DNA of 64,000 bases from Volvariella volvacea V23. Its lineage: Eukaryota; Basidiomycota; Agaricomycetes; Agaricales; Pluteaceae. Within the stretch, counting starts at the first letter, position 1. Every line of letters starts with the position of its first letter. The stretch spans positions 1 to 64,000 of the forward strand of contig KB722758.1 in NCBI GenBank assembly GCA_000349905.1, read 5' to 3'. The notes under the pieces are model-generated. The model made no database searches, was not told where the DNA came from, and worked only from the letters and a program-made list of their open reading frames with translations. Shown here one piece after another: positions 21,833 to 33,300 of this stretch. The translations under genes and the position numbers were made by a program.

Positions 21833-24333
21833 ATGGGTGGCGGCGGTGACACCAAGAAATCCTTTGCCGAAGTCCAACAAGACTTGCAGGACCAACTACT
21901 GGCCAATGCCAAAAAGCTGCTGAAAACGGTCAGTCGTCCTTCACTTCAGCATTCCTAGTCCATCTCACTGTATTGAAGGACTTCAACGTCGACGCAGACT
22001 CGTCTTGGCAACTCGAAGACATCCTCTACCAACTCGCATTCCATCGCTTCCAAGATAGATTCAAATTCTCGTTCAGCGATGACCCAGCTAACTGCAACCC
22101 TCCTGATTCAATTGGAGGTGTCACCACTGTTGCCAAGCTTTGCAGTATTACCGATCCTACCTCTGACCAAGCCAAGAACTACATCGAGCAAACCATCTTC
22201 AGGTGTGTATGGCATGTATGCTTTTAACACTAGGCCTCATTTCTTCATTAGCAAGGTCGATCTACCACCTTGGGTTGCAGGTCCGTTTTCTCCATATTTT
22301 AGTGCCTTACTTCTCTGACGATTTTCTGTGCATTAGCCAATGCAAAAGCCGATCTTGTCACGCTTGCGACAGGCTTAATTGGCGTAGATACCAACAAACA
22401 ATGGTTATATTCTGAATATGTCGAGTCATTCGATGCCGCCATCGAAGACCAGAAATCCTGGAAGGTCGAGGCCGACTTGGTATACGTGAACGGCTCGCTG
22501 TCAGAAGATGGCCTCAACGCGAATCTTTGTATCATCTACTTTATGGGTGTATGTCTGGGATCCCTTTTGGTTTTGAGGTCACACTCACGTTACGTTTGTT
22601 TTAGGTCTACTACAACATAAAGTCCGAGGCAAAGGCCACGAGGGATGCATTACAAGCCGAAGCGTATAGCACCGCCAAGACCACCACCGGATTCGTAAGG
22701 TCGCATCAATGCACGGTGGTCGAGATACTTAAATTTGATTGTTATCCAGGCCTCATCCATAAATACAGACCAAAATCTGAGCGACGCATTGCTCGAGTAT
22801 GGGAAAACTATATTCAACAAAAAATTCGGATTTGCCTTTGGCTCCACTCCACCCGACTATCCCAAGGACGCCCGTACACCGTCAATTGCTTATAACGGAC
22901 ACCTTGCATACTTGCCAGACCTCGACAAGCTTAATACCATTCCTGCACTGGTTAAAAACGAGATCTTCAGGTATGAGTAATCTCATGTTTTGTGTCTACG
23001 ACCCTCAATTTCAATGCATAGCGGTATCAATATCGGTGTAGATTCCATCAAGAGTGAGTGTTTTCTCTGTTTTACATTCAACAATCTCTGTCCCATTGAC
23101 GCTAACACCACACAGCCCAGGCAACTGCGGACGTCACTGCAGAATTCCAGACAATCCTCAAGGCACAGAGCACACAGTCCTGGACCATCAACTACATTGA
23201 TAATACATATGGCATTAGCGACCCTGCCATCAACCCAATCCGCAATCGTGGTGTGATTTTCTACTTCTACGACCACCAGACTACAGCTAGCAAGGTCACG
23301 GTCTCTGTGACATATATCTTCTATATGGCTGTCAGTCATGATTTCTTCGTTGCCTTGATGATATCCTAACTAGGCGCTTATCTCTCAGATGTTCTACGAA
23401 ATCTACCCCGCGGAGATAGCCCTCGCTCGGGATCTCCTGATCGATCTCTGCAACGACCTGATCGAGCACATCGAGGTTCGTCCAATCATTTTTGGCAATT
23501 ACGATATCCCATCTTGTTCAAACAAAAATCGCAGGGAGAGAGCTCGACGTCGAGGGATGTGATTGCGCTTCAGCAGTATCTGAAGGAGTACTCCAAGAAA
23601 CAGTTCCAGGACAACTTTGGCTTCGACTTTGATAGCGGAACGCCCCCGGATCAGAAGGGAAAGACAGTCCGCAGGTTCTCTGCACTGTGTAACCCTACTG
23701 CGTATCCTCCTGGCGCAGATGAGGTCACAAAGTTCATGACCAACGAGTTGTTCGAGTGAGTTTGTCCTGCTCCAGAGTCGTGGATTCGAGTTATTACTGA
23801 TTCTGCTCGACTCTCGTAGCAACAACTCTGCACTGTTCCCCCCATATGCCAGGGGTAAGCATTCCTTTGACGGTGGCTTGGATTTATACTCACGCAAGTC
23901 TCTTCAGCACCGATTTATGACAACGTCGTCCAGCACTTGAATNNNNNNNNNNNNNNNNNNNNNNNNNNNNNNNNNNNNNNNNNNNNNNNNNNNNNNNNNN
24001 NNNNNNNNNNNNNNNNNNNNNNNNNNNNNNNNNNNNNNNNNNCGATATCTCGGAACGGACACGGTCAAGGACGCAAGCTTCTGGTATACCAGCCACCAAG
24101 AGCGCTATTACGACGATCCTGCTGGACAGAAGGACTCTGTCCACGAGCGTGTCGTGTATGTCTACGCTTTGGGCAAGAAGAGGGAGGACTCGGTCGGTGG
24201 GGGAGAGCTCGTCCGGGTCTATGCCTACTATTTCGCTGTAAGTCGTCTCGCTTCATGTTGCTGCCTGGACTAATTGTGCGCTTTGAAGGTGTATAATGGA
24301 TGTGATAAGTCTGATGGCGGGGACGAGTGGTAA
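21833..24333 (+). CDS. Three-unit repeat family protein with an assembly gap in exon 12 (578 aa if the gap is empty)
   Basis: Exons: 21833-21928, 21979-22202, 22252-22280, 22337-22548, 22605-22694, 22750-22970, 23022-23053, 23116-23330, 23389-23475, 23535-23755, 23820-23854, 23908-24237 (contains 100 N), 24289-24333. This is the closest relative of the gene at 2459, with near-identical N-termini and the same 13-exon plan. Unit 2 contains SSINTDQNLSDALL and PPDYPKDART; unit 3 contains GTPPDQKGKTVRRFSA. The tail exon reads VYNGCDKSDGGDEW and stops. If the 100 N are counted literally the frame shifts. If they are removed, exon 12 is 230 nt and the frame closes. The paralogues also show no missing residues at that point. 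No signal peptide or membrane segment. Function unknown. Confidence 0.82.
23943..24042. other. Assembly gap (100 N) inside a coding exon
   Basis: A run of exactly 100 N, the usual placeholder for a gap of unknown size. The left flank codes QHLN and the right flank RYLGT, which together match QHFFLYLGS and QNFNLYLGT in the paralogues residue for residue. The true missing length is therefore probably zero or close to it. Confidence 0.85.
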
Positions 24334-24837
24334 GCTCGGAGAACGGGTGCTGATTTCGAGTTTGTGTATGGGTTGGATGTGGTTCAATCAATCTTGTAAA
24401 TTTTTATTATGCGTTGTACTTTTGATTTTAAGATGAAGCATTGGAGTTCGCGCACACGTCAACGACATTGATTTCAATCGGAAGTACACCACTTCCTCGG
24501 TGCTGGACGTGCCTACCTTGAATGTATATGCAAGAGGTATCCCTTCGACTTGGTCACTAAGCCTTAAGAAGGATAGCAACATGTGCAGGCTACAATTGTA
24601 GCTCATTGCGAGTTCGGCATAGTGTCTACACAAATACAAATAACCACCAATAACGGAGAACCAACTCAATCAACCGCCACAGTCTGTTCCCCTATGCTTT
24701 TCCCTGGGATGTAGTCATCTTCACATTGTGCGTTCTCTTGGAAGGCGGACAGTGCACCATCACGAAGAGTTAGCTCTCCGGCGCAGAGATCTATGTCTCT
24801 TCTATCTCTCAACACTTGGATTCAGCCCACCCTCCTT
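24334..24837. other. Intergenic, downstream of the family gene
   Basis: About 500 bp of 3' flank before the left inverted repeat. I see no gene here. Confidence 0.4.
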
Positions 24838-24959
24838 CCCATGGCCCTTGTACACAAGTAAGCAACCACGTAGCCCGGATAGTCCGGGGTTTTCCCGCAA
24901 ACTTGCCCATGTAGTGGGCCCTGGAAGAAAACCTGTGGGAATATTGAGCCACAGCTGTG
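24838..24959 (+). repeat. Left inverted-repeat arm
   Basis: 122 bp, complementary to 28342-28450 with a few mismatches and one internal indel of about 13 bp. Confidence 0.75.
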
Positions 24960-25739
24960 TCAATCACAGTCTCATGATCAGTTGCATCAAAATATAGTGT
25001 GTTTGATGAATATATAGTATTTGATGGTCAGAGACATATTGTAGAGTCATCTTGTGGAGACTAGCCATAAAATATTCTATAACCATTTGACAATAAGCAT
25101 AGAACCAGACACCTACAGAGGATTTATGTATGCAGAGCAAAAGCAAAGTCAAAAGAAAGCAACACTATCAATTAAAGAGCTCTGGAATGTGGTAGAAAAG
25201 AGAACAGGGACTAGTCATTACCCTAAAGTAAATTATGGCTCTAGAAGGATTTTAGAAATTGTGTAATAACAAGGGCTTTGTGAACTAAATTAGAGGCATC
25301 ACTTTTGATGAGGCACACTGTATTAGTATGTGGTGTCATGATTTTCTACATGTGACAGCATTCACACTATTACTTCCCTTCAATTACCTCACATTCTTCT
25401 AGTAACCCTCAGACACTAGCACCCTTGAGTGGCTATTGTGGGTGCTTATACCTCAGCACTTATCCTAGGCATCTATTCTTATTATTATATAATTATTATT
25501 AGTAAAGATCTTCGCATGCCAAGACCTCTCTAGAACTTTTCAAAAGGTTATGGAACATTTCAGAACCTTGGAGTCATATTACATCATGATTGAGTTATAT
25601 GTACAGCCTCATGGAATGTCATGGAACATTGTAGAATAGAGGAACTTACGCCATTGGTCAATTAGTTAAACACATGCTTCAGATATCTGATAGATCTGTT
25701 GTTAGTTATTTACATTGTACAAATAGTTATATACAGTCT

Positions 25740-25890
25740 TGTAGATATATAAGGCCTGTACTTCTGAGTATCGCTTCTCAGATCAATCAATTTGTTCTTT
25801 CCTTGCTCTACTGCATTATCTGTGCATAAGCCACTACCCTATTTGATTCTATTCCTGCTAAAGAATCATTTCAGAGGTAAGTACTTGTAA
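25740..25890 (+). other. Promoter-like debris (possible solo LTR fragment)
   Basis: TATATAAGGCCTGTAC is followed about 60 bp later by a pyrimidine-rich stretch and an AGAGGTAAGT splice-donor-like site. The layout recalls the end of a retrotransposon long terminal repeat. No matching copy was found in the same orientation, so this is weak. Confidence 0.25.
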
Positions 25891-26030
25891 CATGTGGGTG
25901 TTATTCTGGCTGGACTACAAGTTAATAGAACAACTTTGGCATATAGTTGGTGTTGGCATTCTGTTCATTATGGTGTCTGCTACAGTGCCTACAGATATCA
26001 TATGTTGAGGAAAAAGCAAATACTCAGATT

Positions 26031-26114
26031 CTATTCCCAAGCAAAGAATAGTAAGTAAAGGTGTGGAAAAAAGAGGCTAGCTTGTAGTCACTTACCTATT
26101 CCCAAGCAAAGAAT
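26031..26114 (+). repeat. 19-bp direct repeat
   Basis: CTATTCCCAAGCAAAGAAT occurs at 26031-26049 and again at 26096-26114, 65 bp apart. Confidence 0.7.
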
Positions 26115-26799
26115 CTTTAAAGCTGGGGAATAGGTGGCAAGAGCAATATGGTATATATACTACTCAAAGGTAAATAAAGATAAATAAAGGGATATAATCT
26201 CTTGGGTGAAGAGAAGTGGGGGGTAAGAATGAATTGTAGCAAAGTGGGAGTCCTAAGCGAAGAGTGTAGCACACCAACCAGGGGATATGTAAGCTGGGTT
26301 GACATGTATGTGTAAGCTTGTGTCATGTGCAGTCAATGTGGGAAGGGGATGGAGTCATATGAAATCATAACTGATCTTCTGACTCAACACATGTCCATCT
26401 AGAACAAGATCAAATCATCAGATACAATAAGGAATAAGGGGTATATGTCAAAAATCGTATCCTTATTCCCTATTTATTTACCGATTATTTAATATTTATT
26501 TTCTTTTCTTTTTTTTTCTTTTTCTTTAAGCACCAGAGACCACGTGACTTGCTTACTTAATCCAGATTAGATTAGATTACATCTTGGCCACGTGATACAT
26601 TACCTTTTGAGCCACCTTTGGAGATCCCAGGCATCGAGGTATTCTCGGCGGCATCATTAGTCTTGGAGCCATCATCCCGGCTCACGGCTTATCTCTACCC
26701 AATGGGATCTTAGCAATACCAGACACTGGTAATGTCATCATGAGGTCATAGATAGATATCCATAGAATAGTCTGGAATAGTGTAAACATGTACATATAG

Positions 26800-26935
26800 A
26801 CTCTGGTGAATATATAAGTGGGCTTGGTTGGCTCTGGGGGTTTTCCTCAGTTTCGACCTTGTCTACTCTGCCGAGCTAGCTTTGTCCCAGAGACTCCGGT
26901 GCAACCTGAACTAACAGGCTACTAAGAGGTGAGTA
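26800..26935 (+). other. Second promoter-like stretch in the insertion
   Basis: AATATATAAGTGGGCTTGG is followed by a transcribed-leader-like stretch and an AGAGGTGAGT donor-like site at about 26925-26935. It resembles the layout at 25740-25890 but not its sequence. No coding region follows. Confidence 0.2.
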
Positions 26936-27918
26936 TACGTCATTAGGATTCTTGTATCCCTCTTGTTTCCCCCGCTGGCTGGTAGTGAGAGTTTTCACAA
27001 CCATGCCACTGGTGATACCTGGGCACCGCTGTGTGGGTGATCCCTTGTAGTAGGCCCATCTGATAACGCGTATAGATGTGTGCCGAGTAGTCAATGATTC
27101 TTCTTTTCTCTTATTTATTGTCTCGTGTATTGTCTTTGGGGCCAAGCGCCCTCGTCGCTGACAGTATACCATATATAGAAAATGGAGACAGGTAGAGTGA
27201 GAATGGGTATCATAGATGAGGATGTAGGGTATGGATGAGTGGATGTGTGTAGGTAATGGTAGTGTGTAAGAAGAGGGTGGGGTAATATGTATTATGTATT
27301 GAAGATATAATAAAGAAAATGTAGTGAAAGAAGGAAAAGAAAAGAGAAAAGGAATAATGAAAACACTTAGTGGGTGTCTGAATGTGAGTGAAGACACTTG
27401 GTAGGCACCTGAATGTCAGGCATTTATGTCAGGGGTGTTGAACAGCAGCCTTACAGGTGCTAGAGGCTATGGAGGTCACCTCACCTAGGAGTAGAGAGTA
27501 ATGATACTTCATCTATATCTGAGGATTGAAGGGCTGGTAGGTACATGCTGGAACTATTTGTACAGAGGAGTGACAAGTGCTGTCCACCATTTTGGAAATG
27601 ATGGTATCCACATCGGAATTGATGTGGGTCACTTCAGTGATACTTAGGATCTATCTACCTATATCCTATGACTATCTACCATGTGTATCTAGCCACGTAT
27701 TTCTCTGTAACATGTGTACATTCCAAGTACCGGTCTGCATACTCAGCCCGAATAACCATAAGTCTGGTCCATACTGATGGTCTATCCAACAAGGGGCTCT
27801 TATGAGCCCTGACATCATACATAAGGTAAATTCAACACTAGCCATCCAGGAGAATAAGCTAGTAGCAATCCAATAGTTAGTGAATCAACCAAATCTCTGC
27901 ATACACATTTGCAGGATG

Positions 27919-28035
27919 TGTCACCCTCTCCATGTATTCACTGATTTCAAGGTTCTTCTAACAGGATGGAAGCCTAGAGGTCCACCTCCTCCAAAGTTCA
28001 TGGTATTCTTCAACAACATCACAGAGTCTATTTGA
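27919..28035 (+). pseudogene. Possible fragment of a RecQ/DEAD-type helicase
   Basis: A 38-codon open stretch reads HPLHVFTDFKVLLTGWK and then PPPPKFMVFFNN before a stop. The PPPPKFxxFF pattern is familiar to me from RecQ-like helicase open frames that are repeated in mushroom genomes. The fragment is too short to be sure, and no start or other helicase motif is present. Confidence 0.25.
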
Positions 28036-28341
28036 GCCTGTCAATCACTCCAATTAGTCTTTGAACTATAATATCAAAATATAATCACTTAGTTTAATTC
28101 TTCTATGACAGATGAATATAAGAAAGAGATGAAGAGACTTTTTTTAGTACTCAATATTCAATAGGTAGTATATCAAATTTGAAATCAAGACCTTATTTGC
28201 ATCAAGAGTACTAAGGGCATTGTTAATACAGTTGAAGAGAGTTACTGTTTTGCAACACAACTTTCTCACAATGTACACATTTATTATTTGTGGTGACAAT
28301 TTGACATGTCCAGTCACATATGTATTACGAAGTGTTACCAG

Positions 28342-28450
28342 CACAGCTGTGGCTCAATATTCCCACAGGTTTTCTTCCAGGGCCCACTACATGAAAAACC
28401 CTGGACTATTCGGGCCACGTGGTTGCTTACTTGTGTACAAGGGCCATGGG
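28342..28450 (-). repeat. Right inverted-repeat arm
   Basis: 109 bp, the inverted partner of 24838-24959. Confidence 0.75.
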
Positions 28451-28775
28451 GAGAATGGCGGTACTTCCCCACACCAGATCCTATTTCCGACAAATATGAA
28501 GGTCATTCATTCATTCCTCTAGACATCCGACTTATTTCTGTCATTGCTAGTGTGTCAGAGTGGCATGAACACCGCACCTTTATCACTGCCCTGACGCCTC
28601 TGTCATGATCAAGAGGTTTGCTCATTGTTTCAAGGGATTTACTGCCCGTTCAGAGCCTCATGTCCGTTGTCTTTGGAGGTAAGCATCATTCTGTATTCTT
28701 CATAATAATGAACGATCTTTTGGTATTTTATCAACGAAGTCCATCATCTTACGAACACTGCCCTCAGCCGACACT

Positions 28776-28781
28776 TATAAA
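28776..28781 (+). promoter_or_regulatory. TATA box of the remnant family gene
   Basis: TATAAA in the context CGACACTTATAAACG, about 90 bp upstream of the ATG at 28867. The same CGACACTTATA core precedes the intact copy at 21833. Confidence 0.5.
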
Positions 28782-28866
28782 CGACCCATCCTTTTTCTGT
28801 TTTGCAGCATCCCCTTCATCCCCCTCCTGCCTTTCAACTCCTCGGTAGCTTTCCTCTCCTTTCCCA

Positions 28867-29678
28867 ATGGGCGACAACAACGATACCAGTGACTCCCCCG
28901 AGATTGAACTCTATTGAGACATGATGGCTGATCTCATTTACGGGCTGACAAAGCCATCCTCCGTATGTCCTTCCTTTCATTCATTTATTTCAATCATTTA
29001 ACGGTTTGCAGCCATCCACAATAGATGGGGAGCTTTGAAGGACTCTCTGACGACTTTTGCAAAGCAGCAGTTTAGTCACCACTTTGGTTTCGACTTTAAT
29101 ACCGGAAATCCTCCACATTATGTGTGTATGAGACCAATTCGTCGGGAGGTTGGCGCATACATGTTCGGTACATATCCTCCAAATAGCCAGGAGATTTCGG
29201 ATTTCATGACGAGAGAGCTGTTCTCGTGAGTATGCCGCTCCTAGCAGTCGTGGAACCAACGTTCTCAGGGATTCTATTTAATGCCTTCAGAAGAGATGGC
29301 GTCAAGTTCCCTAATTATACCAGAGGCAGGCGTTTTCTCTCTTTTCACTCATTCATATTCATCCCCATTTCTTTTAGAGCCAATCTATGACGACGTAGTC
29401 CAGCACCTCCAGACGCTCTTCGGAACAGAGACAGAAAAGGAGGTTAATCAATGGTATACCGCTCATTACGACACTTACTTCAACGATCCTGCCGGAGTGA
29501 AGGACCCCATTCACGAATACGCCATCTATGTTTACGCCCTAGCCGATAAGAAGGATGACATCGAGGTCCAGAAAGTCTTTGCCTGTTACCTCGGTATAAA
29601 TGTTTTCATTTCTTGGTATTCACTGGATTGGGACCAAGCGTGCATTCGAAGGTGTTCTCTATGCCTAATAGGGTTTAA
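28867..29678 (+). pseudogene. One-unit remnant of the three-unit family
   Basis: The first exon starts MGDNNDTSDSPE, matching MGGGNDTKKSFAE of the gene at 2459, but meets an in-frame stop at 28915-28917. The sequence then passes straight to third-unit material: AKQQFSHHFGFDFNTGN, then the short linker exon (FPNYTRG), then WYTAHYDTYFNDPAGVKD, and a terminal exon VFSMPNRV with a stop at 29676-29678. Units 1 and 2 are missing. A frame change lies near 29020-29040. The intron after the linker exon begins with GC. The promoter is preserved. I call it a pseudogene because of the stop plus the frame change. A shorter protein could start downstream, but no ATG in a good context supports that. Confidence 0.65.
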
Positions 29679-30344
29679 CGAGTAATACCATTCATATCCT
29701 ATATCTATGCACAAGCTGGATGTACTTCAGTAAACAATTCGATTTTATTACGCATAGCGCTATCCCTGTCACGAATGCTAGAAACAAAATCCGTCCACAG
29801 TTTCTAAACCTGCAGCTCCAAAGCATCCCCGCTCCTGCCATAATACACACCCCTCTTGGATATTGAGTCAACGAATTTTCACTCGTCTTTGCACTTTGGC
29901 AGCCCAGCTTCAGTGGGCATACCTCACGCGGTTGCACTGAGTCGCTCAGGGTACTCTTAACGTTCGGTTATAGGAAGAAGTACAGTGGATGTAGGATTCG
30001 TGGTACAGGTCTGATACAAGCAGATCGCACATTCTGAGCCTCTGCATATATGATAAGATAACTTGGAAACGCTGAAGGATTTTTGATCAATTGGAGGAAA
30101 GATCATGAAAAAGACCAGTTACCTAGTCCCACGACTGGTATGCGGTGAGAGCACAACTCACAAGTGTATCCGACAGTCACGCCGGCAAGGGTAACCCAAA
30201 GGACTGCCGATTGATCGAACATACTTATTTCATAACAATACATAGATTTATATACAGTGATAAACTTGCTCACTTCTACTCGCTCCACACCCGGGAGAGA
30301 AAGAAAAGGAACATCCCGCAGTGACCGGTGACCACCACTCCACT
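29679..30344. other. Convergent intergenic region
   Basis: This 666-bp stretch lies between the remnant gene (plus) and the beta-glucosidase (minus). Nothing was recognised. Confidence 0.4.
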
Positions 30345-33300
30345 TCAAATGCCTCTCCATTCGAACCCATCCTTAACCACGAACCTCTGCACCAACGTCA
30401 AATCCTTTGACACGCTGCTATTTCCAACCTTGATCTCATACTCCCCGTTCTCCACAGCCCAGGTCTGATACCTGTCATTCCAATACGACACAGCATATTT
30501 GTCCAGCTCCAGCTTCACCTCGCGAGTCTCGCCAGGCTGCAAGTCCTTCACCTTCTTGAACGCCCTCAGCTGTAGTGGTGCGTGTGTCAGTTCCGAGGTT
30601 TCGGGATAGCTGACGTAGAGTTGGACGACTTCGGAGCCGGTAACGGGACCGGTGTTGGTGATGGAAAGGGTTGCGGTGAGAGAGAAGGATGAGGTTGCAT
30701 GATCAATGACTGGTGCCGAGAGTTGAAGATTGGAGAGGGAGAATGTGGTGTAGGAGAGACCAAAGCTTTATACGAAGGTCAAGTCAGAGCACTATCGCAA
30801 TGAGCGTACGTGTAGACTCACCCGAAGGGGAAAAGAGGCTCGATGTTGCGGTGGTGGTAGTGCTTGTAACCAACGAACAAGTCTTCGGCATATCGTACCT
30901 GAAGAGGGTAGAAGCAGCATAAGCGGTCTAATACGACTCGCAGAGACAAAACGCCCACCTTGCCGTTCTCGGAACCGAAGTGTCCATGCGAAGGCACGTC
31001 CTCCAACCTCTTAGGGAATGTCAACGACAATTTACCAGATGGATTCTGCTTGCCGAACAGCACGTCCGCAATAGCATCTCCAGTAGCATTACCAAGATAC
31101 CATGCGTGAACGACTGCAGCGACAGAGTCGAGCCATGGCAAAGTTATAGCTGAACCCTTTGGCAATACGTTAGCATGAGCCTGATCAAGGCTCGAGAAGG
31201 CAACTCACAGCTTGGGTAACTACAACAGTCTTCGAGTTGACCTTGGCGACCTTCTCAACTAATTCATCCGTTCGCCCAGGAAGAGCCAATGTCCTTCTGT
31301 CATTACCCTCAGTCTCCCAATCTGCGTTGAGGCCAACGACCGCAATGACGGCATCAGCCTCTGAAGCAAGTTTGACAGCCTCAGATAGGAGATCATCTGC
31401 GTTGGCAACCTCTGCACCACCAAGGCGAACACCAGGGTTACTAAACAAAGATACGTTAGGTCGATGGTCAACTCAGCATCGGTGTGACAAATCATACCTA
31501 TCCATAATGGCCTCATCTTCATCACCATCAGCCGGAGCGCGCACATTACAGTACTCGACATAGATTTCATGCTTCTTGCCAGCCTTGAGGAGATAGACCC
31601 CAGTTTCCTCCTGACTACCACTGCCAAAGAATGCTTCACCACGACGTTGACGGGTCCAGTTGTCGATTACCAGTTGTCCGTCAACCCAGAGCTGTGCAAA
31701 CGTAAGTAATCAAATCACCAAAGACAAGTATTCAATTCCCACCTTAGCCCGACCAGCAGCAATAAGACCAAATTCGAAGTTGGTGTCCTTCTCTCTTGGC
31801 TTCAGGTAGCCCTTCAGTCTCATCGTCCACCTCTTTGTAATTCCCTTGGGATACGACGTGCTGATGAAGATTCTGGTTTCGTCAACCAATCGGGGAGCGA
31901 TGAATGGCTGGTCAAGAGCCGTCATGCTGTCGTCGGACTCGTGGGTATGCCACGTTCCAATCCATCCACGTTCGCCGGTCTCGGTTTCCAGATCCCATTC
32001 GAGGGTGGGTAGTGTTTTATAGGCTAAATCGGACGAGTCGTAAGCACCTGTAGGTAATGCCCGGCTCAATGTACTAACCTCGAGCACCCTCACTGAATGT
32101 GACCTCTACGCCATGAGGTTCGAGGGCGGCCTTAATACCGTCGTAGGGTGAGATGAAGTATGACGCCTTCAGCGCCGCAGACCCCCCGCCGGACAGGACT
32201 TGCGCCTTTGCATTGCCACCAACGACGGCGATCTTCTTGATCGCGCCTCCTTCAGGTTTAAGAGGGAGAACGTTATCATTTTTGAGTAGGACGATGGACT
32301 CAGATGCGATGCGCCGCATGAGCAGCTTGTCGGATTCAAGCTCGACTGTACGCTCCTCGCCATCGCCATCGAGAATCTGGTGAAGAGTTCGAGAGTCAGC
32401 GGTGCGCATAATGCGTACTAGCTCCACCATACCTCTGGGGCTCCTTGAGCACACTTCTTGACTAACTCTAATACAACTCGTGCTCGGTCCTTGATGTCTC
32501 GTGGGGTGAGTTTGCGAGCTTGAATAGTACGGTTGACTAGATCAAGTGTACGCCATTTATTGATGCCAGGCATTTCGAGGTCTAGACCGGCCTTGATACC
32601 ATGATCAACGCTGTACATGCCGAACCTGTGGAATAGTCAGCATCTAGGACAAGAGATAGAATCGAGAGATAAGTACCAGTCACTCATGATCTACATGAAG
32701 ATGTGAGCGAAATGCGCATATAGTAGGCTAGATCACATACCAATCCCTTGTATTTCCACTCATTACGTAGGACCTGCTTGAGCAGGAAGGGGTCTTCCGC
32801 TACATGAACGCCGTTCACTCGGTTGTAGCTTTGGGAAGGGTTAGTGAGGGAAGGAGAACCTCATGTAAATGGCATACGCGGTCATGATTGCCCATGGGGC
32901 AGCATACTTTTGAGTTAACATAAAAGGGAGTAGATAGATTTCGCGGAGAGCACGTTCGCTGATAATACTATCGTATCCTTGACGATCGTCCTCCTTGTCG
33001 TTTCCGCTGAAGATGACAGTCAACAATTACAGACGGAGAAATGCGCACGGGACTTACACAAAATGTTTGATAGTAGCACCAATTCCACCCTTCTGCACAC
33101 CATTGACGTAGGACGCCGAAATGATACCCGAAAGGTAGGGATCCTCAGAGAAACTCTCGAAACTCTGCAGGAATGGTATAAGCAATAGATATATGCGTGC
33201 ATACAGGGACATACACGGCCTCCCAGGGGGTTTCTTTGGATGTTGGAAGTAGGAGCAAGAACTAGAGAAGCCGCTCGCAGCTTAGCTTCAGGGGCTAGGA

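Larger units (their letters stand above)
24838..28450. mobile_element. AT-rich insertion bounded by imperfect inverted repeats, probably degraded mobile DNA
   Basis: The left arm (24838-24959) and the right arm (28342-28450) are inverted copies. Both contain ATGGCCCTTGTACACAAGTA, then GCAACCACGT, then GTAGTGGGCCCTGGAAGA, then ATATTGAGCCACAGCTGTG when read inward from the left. The left arm carries about 13 extra bases in the middle. The interior is visibly AT-rich, has no long open frame, and contains promoter-like and helicase-like debris. I see no target-site duplication and no transposase or reverse transcriptase. It could be one element with long terminal inverted repeats, or two inverted copies of a short element around unrelated debris. 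Confidence 0.5.

Noticed and set aside
24838..28450. CRISPR array or LTR retrotransposon in the repeat region
   Set aside because: The repeats are inverted rather than regularly spaced or direct, and no reverse transcriptase is present.
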